Source: an uncultured Pseudoalteromonas sp. (GTDB lineage: Bacteria > Pseudomonadota > Gammaproteobacteria > Enterobacterales > Alteromonadaceae). From it: DNA of 64,000 nucleotides. The stretch's first letter is position 1; every line of letters begins with the position of its first letter. Shown one piece after another: positions 17,508 through 27,814 of the stretch. The notes beneath the pieces were generated by a model. It worked only from the letters and a program-made list of their open reading frames with translations. It had not been told where the DNA came from and did not search any database. The stretch covers positions 1 through 64,000 of the forward strand of contig CANLRB010000003.1 in NCBI GenBank assembly GCA_947493455.1, given 5' to 3'. The position numbers and the translations under genes were made by a program.

Positions 17508-18822
17508 AATCAAATTCTATATTAAATTCTGCGCCGCCTAACGGGCTGGTCGTAATCGTCATGGTACCTTGGTATGAATCGACGAGGTCATTGACAATGG
17601 CCATGCCAACACCATGGCCATGTTCATAGGTATCAAGGCGTTTACCGCGCACGGTTAGTTGGTCTCGTTGCTCTTTTGCTATGCCTGGGCCGTCGTCACC
17701 AATTTTTAGTTTTAATTGTTTTTGGTTTTGGCTTACTTCTATTTCGACCAACGCGTCGCAAGCTTTACACGCGTTGTCGATTAAGTTGCCTAAAATCTCA
17801 AGTAAATCAGTTTTATCACCTAAAAAGTGGCTGTCTTCGCTCGCTTTTACCATAAATTGGACTTGCTTATCGCGATACACTTTTTCCATCGCGTTTGTGA
17901 TTGACGCGAGCGCAGGTTTAATTGGTGTTTGTTTTTTCCATGTATCAGTACCGCCCGATGCGGCGCGTTTGAGCTGGTGTTCAATAATCACATTAATGCG
18001 GTCAAGTTGCTCTGTGGCATCTTTATCTTGTGCCAATGGGCTTGATTTTAGTACGGCAAGCGGGGTTTTAAGTGCGTGCGCTAAATCTGAAAGCGACGCG
18101 CGGTATTTTTCTTTTTGTCGTTGCTGAGAGGTCAGCAGTAAGTTTAAATCTTGTTTAATGTTATTGAGCTCAGTCGGGTACACATTGTGAATACTGTTTG
18201 ACTCACCGCGCTCTATGGCTAGAATTTCGTTGTCGAGCTGCTTGAGCGGGCGACCACTCCAAATAAAACCAATAATCATCAATATCGTGATGGCGATTGC
18301 CATTATCACAAGCCAATCGAACAGCGTTTCTCTAAAGTTGTCCATCAGCTCTAGTAACGCTTGATTACTGCGCAATAAATATACGGTGACCTCATATTCT
18401 TTACCATCGGCATCCATATAAAAGATAAAGCTCATTTGCCAGTAATCATCGGGTTTATTGCCAATGCGATTCATTTGCGGCTCACCAGGCGCGTGGCTTG
18501 CAATCACAGGCGTGATGTCATGACTCAAGCTTGAATCTGAACTCCACTTTTGCGCATCATCAAAATAAATAAAGGCAAGCACATCTGAATTAACGCGCGA
18601 TAAGTCCGGCGTTTGCACAAAAAACGGGGCGAGCTCGTTATTTTCGATTTGAATATTGGCAATTAACGAATAAACATGGGCTTGCAGCGTATCTTCCGTA
18701 CTTTCTACTAATGTTGCAAAATAAGCGCGACCAATTGAATAAAATAAAATAGGCAGGGCGACGACAAGTAAAAAGACAAGAATAAATCCTTGTCTTACTT
18801 TAAGCGAGGTTGCGTTTTTCAC
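17500..18822 (-). CDS. phoQ: PhoQ-like sensor histidine kinase
   Basis: A 440-residue membrane histidine kinase. TM1 is at about 10-30, a periplasmic sensor domain at about 31-168, TM2 at about 169-190, then a HAMP-like linker. The H-box is LAHALKTPLAVL, the N-box is GNLIDNACKACD, and the ATP lid motifs are IGDDGPGIA and GHGVGMAIV. The C-terminal kinase half resembles PhoQ closely. The periplasmic part contains few of the acidic clusters known from enteric PhoQ, so the signal may differ. It lies 12 bases after the regulator gene and overlaps the LprI-like gene. Confidence 0.82.
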   Translation of the reverse strand: MKNATSLKVRQGFILVFLLVVALPILFYSIGRAYFATLVESTEDTLQAHVYSLIANIQIENNELAPFFVQTPDLSRVNSDVLAFIYFDDAQKWSSDSSLSHDITPVIASHAPGEPQMNRIGNKPDDYWQMSFIFYMDADGKEYEVTVYLLRSNQALLELMDNFRETLFDWLVIMAIAITILMIIGFIWSGRPLKQLDNEILAIERGESNSIHNVYPTELNNIKQDLNLLLTSQQRQKEKYRASLSDLAHALKTPLAVLKSSPLAQDKDATEQLDRINVIIEHQLKRAASGGTDTWKKQTPIKPALASITNAMEKVYRDKQVQFMVKASEDSHFLGDKTDLLEILGNLIDNACKACDALVEIEVSQNQKQLKLKIGDDGPGIAKEQRDQLTVRGKRLDTYEHGHGVGMAIVNDLVDSYQGTMTITTSPLGGAEFNIEFDYD

Positions 18823-18834
18823 GTTATGTTACTT

Positions 18835-19509
18835 TTATAGTGCGCTACTCAGGCGATAGCCGCGCCCGCGCAGTGTTTCTATCGGTGCTAAGCTGCCATC
18901 TGGGTCGATTTTTTTACGTAAACGCAACACAAACACTTCAATTACATTGGAGTCTAAATCAAAGTCTTGATCATAAATGTGTTCAGTGAGCTCTGATTTA
19001 GAAATCACTTTTTCTGGATTCACCATTAAATATTCTAATACACGATATTCATAGGCGGTGAGGGTCACCTCAACATCGTTAATCCACACTTGTTGTGAAC
19101 GGGTATGAATTTTAATTGGTCCTGCGGTAATTTCAGGGTTCGCTTTACCTGCACTGCGGCGAATAAGCGCATTACAGCGTGCAATTAATTCTTCTGGGTG
19201 AAACGGCTTGGTAAGGTAGTCGTCGGCACCTGCATCGAGGCCTTCAACTTTGTCTTGCCAGCGGTCGCGTGCTGTTAAAATTAAAATTGGCAAGTCGATG
19301 CCTTGTTCGCGCGCTTTTTTAATTACCTCGATACCATCCATCTTGGGCAAACCGATATCAACGACAGCGAGGTCTAACGGGTATTCGGTGATGTGAAACA
19401 GGCCAGACTCGCCATCATGGCATAGGTCAACGCTGTATTTTTCTTTTTCTAGCGCACTTTTTAGGTTATCAGCTAAATGAAGGTCATCTTCAATAATTAG
19501 AATTCGCAT
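18835..19509 (-). CDS. phoP: PhoP-like response regulator
   Basis: A 224-residue OmpR-family regulator. The receiver domain has IIEDD acidic residues, the phospho-acceptor Asp51 in AVVDIGLPKMDG, the Thr in ILTARD and the Lys in LTKPF. The C-terminal winged helix (about 125-224) ends with ETLRGRGYRL. It overlaps the upstream PepSY gene by 20 bases and precedes the cognate kinase by 12, so the four genes 17112-19786 form one operon. Confidence 0.88.
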   Translation of the reverse strand: MRILIIEDDLHLADNLKSALEKEKYSVDLCHDGESGLFHITEYPLDLAVVDIGLPKMDGIEVIKKAREQGIDLPILILTARDRWQDKVEGLDAGADDYLTKPFHPEELIARCNALIRRSAGKANPEITAGPIKIHTRSQQVWINDVEVTLTAYEYRVLEYLMVNPEKVISKSELTEHIYDQDFDLDSNVIEVFVLRLRKKIDPDGSLAPIETLRGRGYRLSSAL

Positions 19510-19774
19510 TGTTTTTTCCCTTTTTAATTTTTCCGCTTCGCTTATTTACTTCAACATCAACTACTTTGCCTTTTGCCTGCATCACACGTACTTTGTACAC
19601 TTTAGCGTGCTCTTTCACACTCATAATGCGGCCACGATACTTTTTTTGTACCGCCATGGCTGCTTGCTTCTTGTTGACTTGCGTTTGGCTTGCGCTTTTT
19701 TGTTTCGCATTTGTTGGTTGGGCAAAGACTAAACACCCTAAAAATAAAACCAATACAAATGAGCGTACTCGCAT
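19490..19774 (-). CDS. Secreted PepSY-domain protein
   Basis: A 94-residue protein from the ATG at 19774 (MRVRSFVLVLFLG); a start four codons upstream at 19786 is possible. A signal peptide (about 1-20) precedes a PepSY-like unit (about 40-83: AAMAVQKKYRGRIMSVKEH, YKVRVMQAKGKVVDVEVN, RSGKIKK). PepSY proteins are often encoded beside PhoP/PhoQ-type systems and are thought to act in the periplasm on the signal or on proteases. It is the first gene of the operon. Confidence 0.75.
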   Translation of the reverse strand: MRVRSFVLVLFLGCLVFAQPTNAKQKSASQTQVNKKQAAMAVQKKYRGRIMSVKEHAKVYKVRVMQAKGKVVDVEVNKRSGKIKKGKNNANSNY

Positions 19775-19873
19775 TGAAAACTCCATAAGTTAGTAAGCGA
19801 TTTGAGTTAGTATCGTAAACAATGCTAACTGAATTAATTATGAATAGATGACTTAACACCTATTCATGTGCGG

Positions 19874-20170
19874 CTAAAATACTTTTTTAAACGGCTTAAC
19901 AATTGAATCTTTATAGATTTCTGCTGTGACATACGGATCGTCTGCAGCCCAGCTGCGTGCTTGTTCGAGCGAGTCAAACTCAGCGATAACCAAAGAGCCT
20001 GTGAATCCGGCTTCACCCGGGTCATTTGAATCAATCGCTGGAAGCGGACCTGCAGTGAGCAGTCGTCCTTGGTTTTGTAGTTCTTCTAATCGTGCTAAGT
20101 GAGCAGGGCGTGCCACTTTTCGTTTTTCTAGGCTTTGTTCAACATCTGTTGAGTAAATCATGTACCACAT
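19874..20170 (-). CDS. yciI: YciI family protein
   Basis: A 98-residue protein, the same length as E. coli YciI and matching it closely ([49 protein letters not shown]). The fold is a ferredoxin-like dimer with a conserved His-Asp pair; the enzymatic role is not established. The start at 20170 (MWYMIYS) fits the family; the frame is open to 20224. It lies in the trp neighbourhood, as in E. coli. Confidence 0.9.
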   Translation of the reverse strand: MWYMIYSTDVEQSLEKRKVARPAHLARLEELQNQGRLLTAGPLPAIDSNDPGEAGFTGSLVIAEFDSLEQARSWAADDPYVTAEIYKDSIVKPFKKVF

Positions 20171-20364
20171 AGTCATCACTTCAAAAAAGGTAGATAAATG
20201 AATTCTATACCCAATTAGTTGCAAAATACAGCGTGTCTTTATTCAAGCCGTCTGTAAGGCTAATTAACATTTAGTCACAGGAACTAGTGGCAAATACTTG
20301 AAACTGATAGAGCATGCCTGCTAGCATCAGGTAAATTGAATAATGATAATAATAAAGGTATGTA

Positions 20365-21789
20365 ATGAGTGCAGCTCGCGAGCACTTTAGCTCAAAATTA
20401 GGCTTTATATTAGCCGCCGCAGGTAGTGCGGTAGGGATTGGTAACTTAGTAGGCTTTCCTGTTTCAGCGACTAAAAATGGCGGTGGCGCGTTTTTAGTTA
20501 TTTATGCATTGTTTGTCATCTTTGTCTGTATTCCAGTTATGATGGCCGAAATGGCGATGGGACGCAGCGCACAAAAAGACCCGCTCGGGGCCTATAATAA
20601 ACTTTCTAATAACCATGCTGGCTGGCGCATTCCTGGGTTTTTAGCTGTGTTAACGCCATTTATGATTGCCGTGTTTTATATGGTAATCACAGTGTGGATT
20701 TTTGGTTATTTATTTCAAGCTGGGATTGGCAATCTCGACCAATTGGCAAATCCAAATAACTTTGGTCAATTTATTAACCAACAAACCGTTTTTCTATACA
20801 TGATTGGGGTTGCGGTAATTGTAAACCTTATTTTACTTGGTGGCGTAAAGCAGGGGATTGAAAAAGCGGCAAAGTTCTTAATGCCCGCGCTGTTTGTGAT
20901 GCTGATTGGCCTCGTGATATATGTGTTAACGCTTGATAATGCAATGGCTGGTGTACGCTATTATGTGGTGCCTGATTTTTCAAAGCTCAATGCCTCAGTA
21001 CTTAACGGTGCCTTGTCACAAGCGTTTTTCTCGCTGTCGTTAGGTATGGGTATTTTGATGACCTATGCGTCATACATTTCGCGTAAAGAGAATATTGTTG
21101 GCTCTGCAAAAATGATTGCCGTAACGGATTCATTGGTTGCCTTTGTTGCAGGCCTTATGGTGCTTCCAGCTATTTTTAGTTTCAATCCAGAAACTGATCC
21201 TGCGAACTTAAAAGAATCATCAGTGAATATGATTTTTGTTTACTTGCCGCAAATCTTCTTAGCAATGCAAGAAAACATCGGTTATACCGGAGCAAGTGTT
21301 GTTGCCTTTATTTTCTTCTTATTAGTCTTCTTTGCTGCCATTACCTCGCTTGTGTCAATTATAGAAGTACCTACTGCAACACTCATTGAAGAGAAAAATG
21401 TATCGCGCAAAGTTGCACTGCTTATTTTAGCGGGTGCCATGGGTGTGCTTACTATTTTATGTACCTTATCATTCGGTATGGTCGACTATTTAACGACGAT
21501 GTTTAATTACGGCGGTGGTAGTAAGAGCTTATTTGATTTAGTGTATGACGTGTTTTACGACACCATCTTACCGCTCAATGGCTTAATGGTCTGTTTGTTT
21601 GTCATGTATCGCTGGCGCAAGATTAAGCTGACCGACGAGCTAAGTCAGGGCTGTGAAGGCTATCGCGGTAGTTTGACTGAAAAATATGTTAACTTTTCAC
21701 TGTCGACCTTCATTCCGGTCATTTTATTAATCATCTTTATTAATACCGTTGCCACTAAGTTCTTTTCAGCCAGTTTGTTTGGTTTTTAA
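20365..21789 (+). CDS. Sodium-dependent transporter of the NSS/SNF family
   Basis: A 474-residue transporter with the LeuT fold. TM1 carries GSAVGIGNLVGFP, where the unwound segment binds substrate and sodium, followed by NGGGAF; about 11-12 TMs in total. Substrates in this family are amino acids or other small amines. Note the GF where many members have WRFP, a change near the substrate site. The gene stands alone and ends at a strong terminator. Its closeness to the trp operon is suggestive but does not prove a tryptophan substrate. Confidence 0.9.
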   Translation: MSAAREHFSSKLGFILAAAGSAVGIGNLVGFPVSATKNGGGAFLVIYALFVIFVCIPVMMAEMAMGRSAQKDPLGAYNKLSNNHAGWRIPGFLAVLTPFMIAVFYMVITVWIFGYLFQAGIGNLDQLANPNNFGQFINQQTVFLYMIGVAVIVNLILLGGVKQGIEKAAKFLMPALFVMLIGLVIYVLTLDNAMAGVRYYVVPDFSKLNASVLNGALSQAFFSLSLGMGILMTYASYISRKENIVGSAKMIAVTDSLVAFVAGLMVLPAIFSFNPETDPANLKESSVNMIFVYLPQIFLAMQENIGYTGASVVAFIFFLLVFFAAITSLVSIIEVPTATLIEEKNVSRKVALLILAGAMGVLTILCTLSFGMVDYLTTMFNYGGGSKSLFDLVYDVFYDTILPLNGLMVCLFVMYRWRKIKLTDELSQGCEGYRGSLTEKYVNFSLSTFIPVILLIIFINTVATKFFSASLFGF

Positions 21790-21809
21790 GTAACTTACGT
21801 TTAACGATG

Positions 21810-21840
21810 AAAAGGGCCGCTTAGGCCCTTTTTTGTTTTT
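21810..21840 (+). terminator. Rho-independent terminator after the NSS transporter gene
   Basis: AAAAGGGCC (21810-21818) pairs with GGCCCTTTT (21824-21832) around GCTTA, followed by TTGTTTTT. The next 230 bases (21841-22070) hold no gene or clear signal. Confidence 0.9.
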
Positions 21841-22070
21841 TCGTTTTTTGTTCTTTACTTAAGGGAATTGACCCATAGAGCGAGTTTGTGAAATCAATAC
21901 TTCTGTGCAAAACCCATAGTCATTGAGATTAACGGGACGGTGCAAGAGTGGTGATTCATAGGGATAGTCTACAGGAAATGTTGTGTGGTGTTTGAACGCG
22001 ATACACTAGCATGTTGATATGCTGTCAAAGCGACTTTTAGAAACGACCTATAACGGCTTATCAATAGAAA

Positions 22071-22096
22071 TAAAAAAGGCCCAATGTAGGGCCTTA
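22071..22096 (-). terminator. Rho-independent terminator of ispZ
   Basis: On the minus strand AAGGCCC (22095-22089) pairs with GGGCCTT (22082-22076), followed by a short T-run. It lies 20 bases past the ispZ stop. Confidence 0.8.
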
Positions 22097-22114
22097 AATC
22101 TAATTAGTGATGAT

Positions 22115-22678
22115 TTATTCTTCGTCAGGAAAGTATTTAAACAGGCTTACCATTGTAATAATTAAACAAACAAAGGTGACACCTGTTAAACCAAACACTT
22201 TAAAGTTAACCCAAAAATCGAGCGAAAAATTATACGCCACGTAAATATTTACAACGGCAATACTTGCTAATACAAAAATCCAAAATGTATTGAGCTTATC
22301 CCAAAGGGCAGTTGGGACTTCAAACTTTTGATTTTCTTCAAGTACATTACCAATGATGCCTGAAAATATTTTTTGCATTAAATTACGTTTAAATACATAA
22401 CGTGAAACAATAAGCGTCATAGCAAACCCGGCATACACAAGCGTTGCTTTCCATTTAATAAATTGGTCGTCTTGAAACAAAATAGTCAATGAGCCCAGTC
22501 CTACAGCTAAGCCAAACATTACCCAATGCTTAGTTTCAACTTTTCCTTGTTTAAAATAGTAATAAGCGATTTGCAAAATGGAGCCTGCGATTAATACGCC
22601 GGTCGCCCAAAATATGTCGACTGTTTTGTAGATAATAAAAAATAAAATAAGTGGGGCGTATTCAAAAAGCGCGAGCAT
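22115..22678 (-). CDS. ispZ: Inner-membrane intracellular septation protein A (YciB/IspZ)
   Basis: A 187-residue protein with five or six TMs, matching YciB in length and sequence (ALFEYAPLILFFIIYK, DIFWATGVLI, KPSGFWKATLVYAG-like region, WDKLNTFWIFVLASI). YciB affects cell envelope synthesis and septation, partly overlapping with DcrB. It sits directly downstream of the trp operon, as a separate unit with its own terminator. Confidence 0.9.
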   Translation of the reverse strand: MLALFEYAPLILFFIIYKTVDIFWATGVLIAGSILQIAYYYFKQGKVETKHWVMFGLAVGLGSLTILFQDDQFIKWKATLVYAGFAMTLIVSRYVFKRNLMQKIFSGIIGNVLEENQKFEVPTALWDKLNTFWIFVLASIAVVNIYVAYNFSLDFWVNFKVFGLTGVTFVCLIITMVSLFKYFPDEE

Positions 22679-22806
22679 TTACTTCCTTTAGGTGGCCTGT
22701 GTTCTAAATCGTGCTTTTCTTTTTACCAATTATCATGGCTCGCTACAACAATTTTCCGTGAATTACTGGCGGGGAGGGGGAGTTTACAGCGCTATTTTTT
22801 AAATAA

Positions 22807-22836
22807 AAACGCGAAATAAAAGATTATTTCGCGTTT
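22807..22836 (-). terminator. Terminator of the trp operon
   Basis: AAACGCGAAATA (22807-22818) pairs perfectly with TATTTCGCGTTT (22825-22836). On the minus strand the stem is followed by TTATTT. It lies 20 bases past the trpA stop and ends the six-gene operon. Confidence 0.85.
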
Positions 22837-22855
22837 ATTAATGTTTGAATAATTT

Positions 22856-23668
22856 TTACGAGATATTCAGTGTTGCTTGTTTCATATCGCGTACAAACGA
22901 CTCTAACTGGCTTAGCATTTGCGCTGGGTTATCGAGATTTTGTTCGATAATCTTAACAACCGCTGAGCCACTAATAGCGCCCGCTGCACCTGATTGGAGC
23001 GCTTCTTTAACATGCTCTGGTGTTGAAATACCAAAACCGAGTAAGCTCGGTGCAGCATGATAATTAATGAGCTTTTCTATCATATTTGTTGCTGGCATTT
23101 GCGCTTTGGTTTCGGTACCTGTAACGCCTGCGCGCGACAACAGATAGGTATAGCCGCGAGTATACGATGCCAGTGCACGTAGTGTGTCGTCACATGCGTT
23201 AGGCGTTGCAATAAAAATAGGGGCTATGCCTGCTTTTTCTGCCGCTTGCCTAAATGCTTTTGATTCATGAATAGGCACGTCGGCCACTAAAATCGAGTCA
23301 ACGCCCGCATCTTTTGCAGCTTGATAGAAGGCATCAATGCCTTTAGCCATAATCAGGTTTGAGTAAAGTAATAACCCAATTGGAATATCTTGGTTATACT
23401 CGCGAACTGCTTTAATGATCTCAAAGCTATCTTCGGTATTGGCATTGTTTTCAAGTGCACGAATGTTTGCGGCTTGGATCACTGGGCCATCGGCAATGGG
23501 ATCAGAAAAAGCAATGCCAAGCTCAAGTGCATCTGCACCACCGTCAACAAGCGCCTTGATTATATCTAGGCTGAGCGCTTTGTTTGGATCACCAATCGTG
23601 ACAAATGGTACAAAAGCGCCTTGATTCGATTCTTTTAACGATGCAAATGTCGATTGATAACGGCTCAT
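22856..23668 (-). CDS. trpA: Tryptophan synthase alpha chain
   Basis: A 270-residue (beta/alpha)8 barrel that cleaves indole-3-glycerol phosphate to indole and glyceraldehyde 3-phosphate. Motifs: [15 protein letters not shown] with the catalytic Asp (about residue 60), the catalytic Glu in VPFVTIGDP-region LELG, and [12 protein letters not shown] at the mobile loop and phosphate site. The start overlaps the trpB stop in ATGA, so the two subunits of the complex are translated together. Confidence 0.96.
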   Translation of the reverse strand: MSRYQSTFASLKESNQGAFVPFVTIGDPNKALSLDIIKALVDGGADALELGIAFSDPIADGPVIQAANIRALENNANTEDSFEIIKAVREYNQDIPIGLLLYSNLIMAKGIDAFYQAAKDAGVDSILVADVPIHESKAFRQAAEKAGIAPIFIATPNACDDTLRALASYTRGYTYLLSRAGVTGTETKAQMPATNMIEKLINYHAAPSLLGFGISTPEHVKEALQSGAAGAISGSAVVKIIEQNLDNPAQMLSQLESFVRDMKQATLNIS

Positions 23669-24849
23669 GATAAATCTCCTTGGTTTAATACCGAGTGAAC
23701 ATGGGCAAGATCTTTGTCGCCACGACCACTTAAATTAACCACGATGATTTTTTCTTCATCTTGGTCTTCAGCCATCTTTAATGCATAAGCAAGCGCATGG
23801 CTTGATTCAAGTGCAGGAATGATACCTTCGTGTTTAGCAAGAGCTTGAAACGCTTCGAGCGCTTCTTCATCTGTAATGCCAACATATTGGGCGCGGCCAG
23901 ATTGTGCTAAATAGGCATGTTGCGGCCCAACAGCAGGGTAGTCAAGGCCCGCTGACACTGAGTATGACTCTTCTATTTGACCTTGATTGTCTTGCATTAT
24001 GTAAGTGTAAGCACCGTGTAAAATGCCTTTGGTGCCTTTGCAAATCGCAGCGCCGTGCTCTTGTGTATCAAGGCCTTTGCCTGCGGGTTCGACGCCAATC
24101 AGCTCAACACTTGGCTCGTCAATAAAGTCATTAAACATACCAATTGCGTTTGAACCACCACCCACACACGCAATTACGGTATCTGGCAGACGACCTTCTG
24201 TTTCAAGCACTTGTTGCTTCGCTTCTTCGCCAATCATTTTCTGGAAGTCACGAACAACTGTTGGGAACGGGTGCGGCCCTGCTGCTGTACCGAGTAAATA
24301 GTGTGCGTCTTTGTAATTTGCTGACCAGTCGCGCATAGCTTCATTAACGGCGTCTTTTAACGTACCTGAGCCGGCAGTCACTGGGATCACTTCTGCGCCC
24401 ATTAATTTCATACGAAACACGTTCGGTTGCTGACGTTCTACGTCTTTTGCGCCCATGTATACGCGGCATTTTAAGCCTAATAACGCACAGGCAAGCGCTG
24501 TTGCAACACCGTGCTGGCCGGCACCTGTTTCAGCGATCACTTCTTTTTTACCCATACGTTTAGTGAGTAGGGCTTGGCCAAGCACCTGGTTGGTTTTGTG
24601 GGCACCGCCGTGCAGTAAGTCTTCACGTTTTAAGTAAAGCTTTACTTTAGGGTTGCTCACTAAGTTGCGGGTTAACGTCAACGGAGTCGGGCGACCGGCG
24701 TATTCGTTTAACAACTGTTGAAATTCAGCTTGAAAACTTTCGTCTTGCTGGGCTTTATTAAACTCTTGCTCTAACTGCTTAAGAGCAGGTACGAGTAACT
24801 CAGGAACAAACATGCCCCCGAACTCGCCAAAATATGCTGGGTTTTGCAT
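23665..24849 (-). CDS. trpB: Tryptophan synthase beta chain
   Basis: A 394-residue PLP enzyme that joins indole and serine. The PLP Lys lies in [12 protein letters not shown], the phosphate-binding loop is GGGSNAIG, and the start [12 protein letters not shown] fits the family. The ATG at 24849 follows TTGAGGTGGAA; a longer frame from 24885 would overlap trpCF. Spacing to trpCF is 7 bases and it overlaps trpA by 4. Confidence 0.96.
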   Translation of the reverse strand: MQNPAYFGEFGGMFVPELLVPALKQLEQEFNKAQQDESFQAEFQQLLNEYAGRPTPLTLTRNLVSNPKVKLYLKREDLLHGGAHKTNQVLGQALLTKRMGKKEVIAETGAGQHGVATALACALLGLKCRVYMGAKDVERQQPNVFRMKLMGAEVIPVTAGSGTLKDAVNEAMRDWSANYKDAHYLLGTAAGPHPFPTVVRDFQKMIGEEAKQQVLETEGRLPDTVIACVGGGSNAIGMFNDFIDEPSVELIGVEPAGKGLDTQEHGAAICKGTKGILHGAYTYIMQDNQGQIEESYSVSAGLDYPAVGPQHAYLAQSGRAQYVGITDEEALEAFQALAKHEGIIPALESSHALAYALKMAEDQDEEKIIVVNLSGRGDKDLAHVHSVLNQGDLS

Positions 24850-24856
24850 TTCCACC

Positions 24857-26218
24857 TCAAAATTCTCTAATTTTTGCAAAAACATGGTTAATTTTAGTAT
24901 GACATTTTTTACCTGGGCTTAACTCAACGCCTGAATTTAAATCAAGGCCGAGTGCGCCGACAGATAGCGCCTGCTCAATGTTGTCTTGGTCAAGACCACC
25001 TGCAAGCATGAAATTTGATTCGTTATTAAGTAGTTGCCAATCAAAACTGTGCCCGGTACCGCCGACTTGGTCGCCAACTTTAGCATCAAATAAGTAGCGA
25101 TCGGCGCCGGTAACTTTTGCACCAATCACATCGGTTACTGATACTGCTTTCCAAATTTGGCAGGTTTTAGGTAAACGGGTTTTAAGTGTTTGAATAAACT
25201 CGGCGTCTTCGTTGCCGTGCAATTGCACTGCTTTTAAGTTTAGTTGGGCAACGTGGTCAACGATTTTTTCGATTGCTTCGTTTACGAATACGCCCACATA
25301 AGCAAGCGGGGCACTATCGACAATGGTTTTCGCGCAATCTAAGTCAATATAGCGCGGCGATTTGGCATAAAAAATGAGGCCGCCATAGACTGCGCCGGCT
25401 TCGTATGCGGCTTCGGCATCTTGGCTTCGGGTTAAACCACACACTTTGTTTTCACCGACCACCAGTTTGCGACACGCCACATCTAAATCGATTTCAGCCA
25501 TCAATGAGCTGCCAACTAAAAAGCCATTGCACAGTGATTGCAGTCGTTTTACGTCACTGTGGGTGTATATACCCGACTCAGAAATCACAACTTTGTTGTC
25601 AGGAATAAGTGCACGTAGTTGCTCAGTTGTCGCCAAATCGGTACTTAAATCTCGTAAGTTACGGTTATTAATGCCGATAATATCGGCGTCTAATGCCAGT
25701 GCGCGCTGTGTTTCTTCTTCATTACTGACTTCAGTTAAAATGCTCATATTGAGCGACTTAGCAATGCTTGCAAGTTTTCGGTATTGCTCGTCAGTTAACA
25801 CTGAAAGCATCAACAAAATAGCATCACCACCGTGCTTACGCGCTAAATAAACTTGGTATTCATCAATAAAGAAATCTTTACAAATAAGCGGCTGTTCAAC
25901 AAGTTCACGTACTTGCGTTAAGTAGTCATAACTGCCTTGAAAATATTTTTCATCGGTTAATACGCTGATACAGGCCGCATAGTGTTTATATGCGTTTGTG
26001 ATTTCTTTTAAATTAAAATGCTCACGAATTAAACCTTTTGATGGCGATGCTTTTTTACATTCCAAAATAAAGTTGGTACCTGGTTTTGCCAATGCTGTAA
26101 AAAAGTCGCGTGTCGATGGCGTTAACTCATTGATAAAATCAGCCAGCGGCAACGCACGTTTACGCGCTTCTACTTCTATTCGTTTATCAGCGACAATTTT
26201 TTCAAGTACGTTAGCCAT
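24857..26218 (-). CDS. trpCF: Bifunctional indole-3-glycerol phosphate synthase / phosphoribosylanthranilate isomerase
   Basis: A 453-residue fusion. Residues 1 to about 255 are TrpC ([38 protein letters not shown]). Residues about 256-453 are TrpF ([41 protein letters not shown]). The two domains carry out successive steps from phosphoribosylanthranilate to indole-3-glycerol phosphate. The same fusion order occurs in enteric bacteria. It overlaps trpD by 8 bases. Confidence 0.95.
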   Translation of the reverse strand: MANVLEKIVADKRIEVEARKRALPLADFINELTPSTRDFFTALAKPGTNFILECKKASPSKGLIREHFNLKEITNAYKHYAACISVLTDEKYFQGSYDYLTQVRELVEQPLICKDFFIDEYQVYLARKHGGDAILLMLSVLTDEQYRKLASIAKSLNMSILTEVSNEEETQRALALDADIIGINNRNLRDLSTDLATTEQLRALIPDNKVVISESGIYTHSDVKRLQSLCNGFLVGSSLMAEIDLDVACRKLVVGENKVCGLTRSQDAEAAYEAGAVYGGLIFYAKSPRYIDLDCAKTIVDSAPLAYVGVFVNEAIEKIVDHVAQLNLKAVQLHGNEDAEFIQTLKTRLPKTCQIWKAVSVTDVIGAKVTGADRYLFDAKVGDQVGGTGHSFDWQLLNNESNFMLAGGLDQDNIEQALSVGALGLDLNSGVELSPGKKCHTKINHVFAKIREF

Positions 26219-27218
26219 TACTTACCTCTACGATTTTAGCTAAATGAGTATATGCTTGGCCGCTTGCAAGGTGCTCTTGCACAGCAGTTGCGGCATCTTT
26301 TAGGTTGTCGAATCGGCCTGTCAAATAAAGTACGGCGGCAACATTGGCAACAATTGCTGCGTTGTGAGCCGGTGCGCCTGTTCCTTGCAGGATAGCGATT
26401 GCGGCGTCGGCATTTTGTTCTGGGCCCTGTCCGGCAATATCACTGAGCGGATACTCGTTTAACGCAAAATCTGCTGGCGTTAAGGTATATTCGCGAATAT
26501 CTTGGCCGTTAACTTCAACGACGTGGGTGTCGCCGTGCAGTGCAATTTCATCGGTTCCGGCACCATGCACCACCATCGCACGCTGACAGCCAAGTTTTTG
26601 CAACGTCTCAGCCATTGGGCGACACAGCGCTTTATCATACACGCCGAGCAATTGGGTTGTCGGTTTTGCTGGGTTTGCAAGTGGGCCAAGAATATTGAAC
26701 AAGGTGCGGGTTTTTAATGTTGTGCGCACTGGCATCGCGTGTTTTACGCCGCTGTGATAGAGCGGTGCAAATAAAAAGGTAAAATGTGTTTGCGCGAGGC
26801 AGTTTTCGGCAGCCGCGACCGACATATTGATATTAATGCCAAGCGCTGAGAGTAAATCAGATGAGCCTGAATTACTTGAAACGCTGCGGTTGCCGTGTTT
26901 TACCATATTCACTCCCATGCTCGCACATACGAGTGCCGCAGTGGTTGAGACATTAATGGTATTTGCGCCGTCACCGCCTGTACCACAACTATCAACACTC
27001 ACGTCACATGGATTATTAAATACGGTCGCATTTTCGCGCATCGCACTGGCAGCACCGGCGATTTCATTAGTCGTTTCGCCCTTTATTTTTAACGCGACCA
27101 AGGCTGCTGATAATTCAATTTCATTAATTTCACCGCGCATCACATGATTAAAAAACGCATGTGCTTCGTCAAAGTCGAGCGATGTTTGGTCGATTAATTT
27201 GGAAATAATTGGGTTCAT
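26211..27218 (-). CDS. trpD: Anthranilate phosphoribosyltransferase
   Basis: A 335-residue enzyme that transfers phosphoribose from PRPP to anthranilate. The PRPP loop is DSCGTGGDGANTINVST, followed by VKHGNRSVSSNSGSSD and the substrate region FNILGPLANP. Unlike E. coli, TrpG is a separate polypeptide here. It overlaps trpG in ATGA. Confidence 0.95.
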   Translation of the reverse strand: MNPIISKLIDQTSLDFDEAHAFFNHVMRGEINEIELSAALVALKIKGETTNEIAGAASAMRENATVFNNPCDVSVDSCGTGGDGANTINVSTTAALVCASMGVNMVKHGNRSVSSNSGSSDLLSALGININMSVAAAENCLAQTHFTFLFAPLYHSGVKHAMPVRTTLKTRTLFNILGPLANPAKPTTQLLGVYDKALCRPMAETLQKLGCQRAMVVHGAGTDEIALHGDTHVVEVNGQDIREYTLTPADFALNEYPLSDIAGQGPEQNADAAIAILQGTGAPAHNAAIVANVAAVLYLTGRFDNLKDAATAVQEHLASGQAYTHLAKIVEVSNG

Positions 27219-27814
27219 AATGCGTCCTTAGCAGTTAAATAAGCCAAACTTTGTTGAATGAGTTGTGCGCCGTTAGGCGTTAAAATTGATTCTGGGTGAA
27301 ATTGAAAACCAAGTGCTTTATCTGATTCACTAATCACTGCCATCGGAATATCTTGGTATTGAGCAATGATATTCAGTGATGACGGAACCTCTGTTGCCAT
27401 CAGTGAATGGTAACGAGCAACAGGAATGTTTGCGCCGAGTGCGGCAAAAATTGGGTGATCATTAAGTGCGATTTGCGATGACTTACCATGGACAGTTTCA
27501 CCTGCATGGCCAACTGTACCGCCATAGCTTTCAACGAGGGCTTGATGACCTAAACAAATGCCGAGAATTGGGTATTTTCCTTTAGCAAGATCGATAAGTT
27601 CTAATAAACATCCTGCTTGTTTAGGCGTACCCGGGCCGGGTGAAAGCACAATCACAACAGGCACGTTCTCGGCTTCTATTTTTGCCATAATTGCGTTTGC
27701 GCAAATGTTGTTGCGATAGACAATTAAGTCGTAACCAAGTTGTGCGAATTCATCGACCAAGTTATAACTGAACGAATCAAAGTTATCGATAAAATAAATT
27801 TTACTTTGCATCAC
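27215..27814 (-). CDS. trpG: Anthranilate synthase component II (glutamine amidotransferase)
   Basis: A 199-residue class I amidotransferase that feeds ammonia to TrpE. The nucleophile Cys is in GICLGHQALVE, the oxyanion region is SPGPGTP, and the His-Glu pair is in FQFHPESIL. TrpG motifs such as HGKSSQI support this over PabA, and the location fixes it. It overlaps trpE by 4 bases and trpD by 4. Confidence 0.95.
   Translation of the reverse strand: MMQSKIYFIDNFDSFSYNLVDEFAQLGYDLIVYRNNICANAIMAKIEAENVPVVIVLSPGPGTPKQAGCLLELIDLAKGKYPILGICLGHQALVESYGGTVGHAGETVHGKSSQIALNDHPIFAALGANIPVARYHSLMATEVPSSLNIIAQYQDIPMAVISESDKALGFQFHPESILTPNGAQLIQQSLAYLTAKDAL

Noticed and set aside
21841-22070. Gene-free stretch between the NSS transporter gene and ispZ
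   Set aside because: Checked for small genes, tRNA features and palindromes. Nothing supportable apart from the two flanking terminators.
25446-25850. A 134-residue open frame on the plus strand inside trpCF
   Set aside because: It is antisense to conserved TrpC sequence, has low-complexity Ser/Lys/Ala content and no ribosome site.
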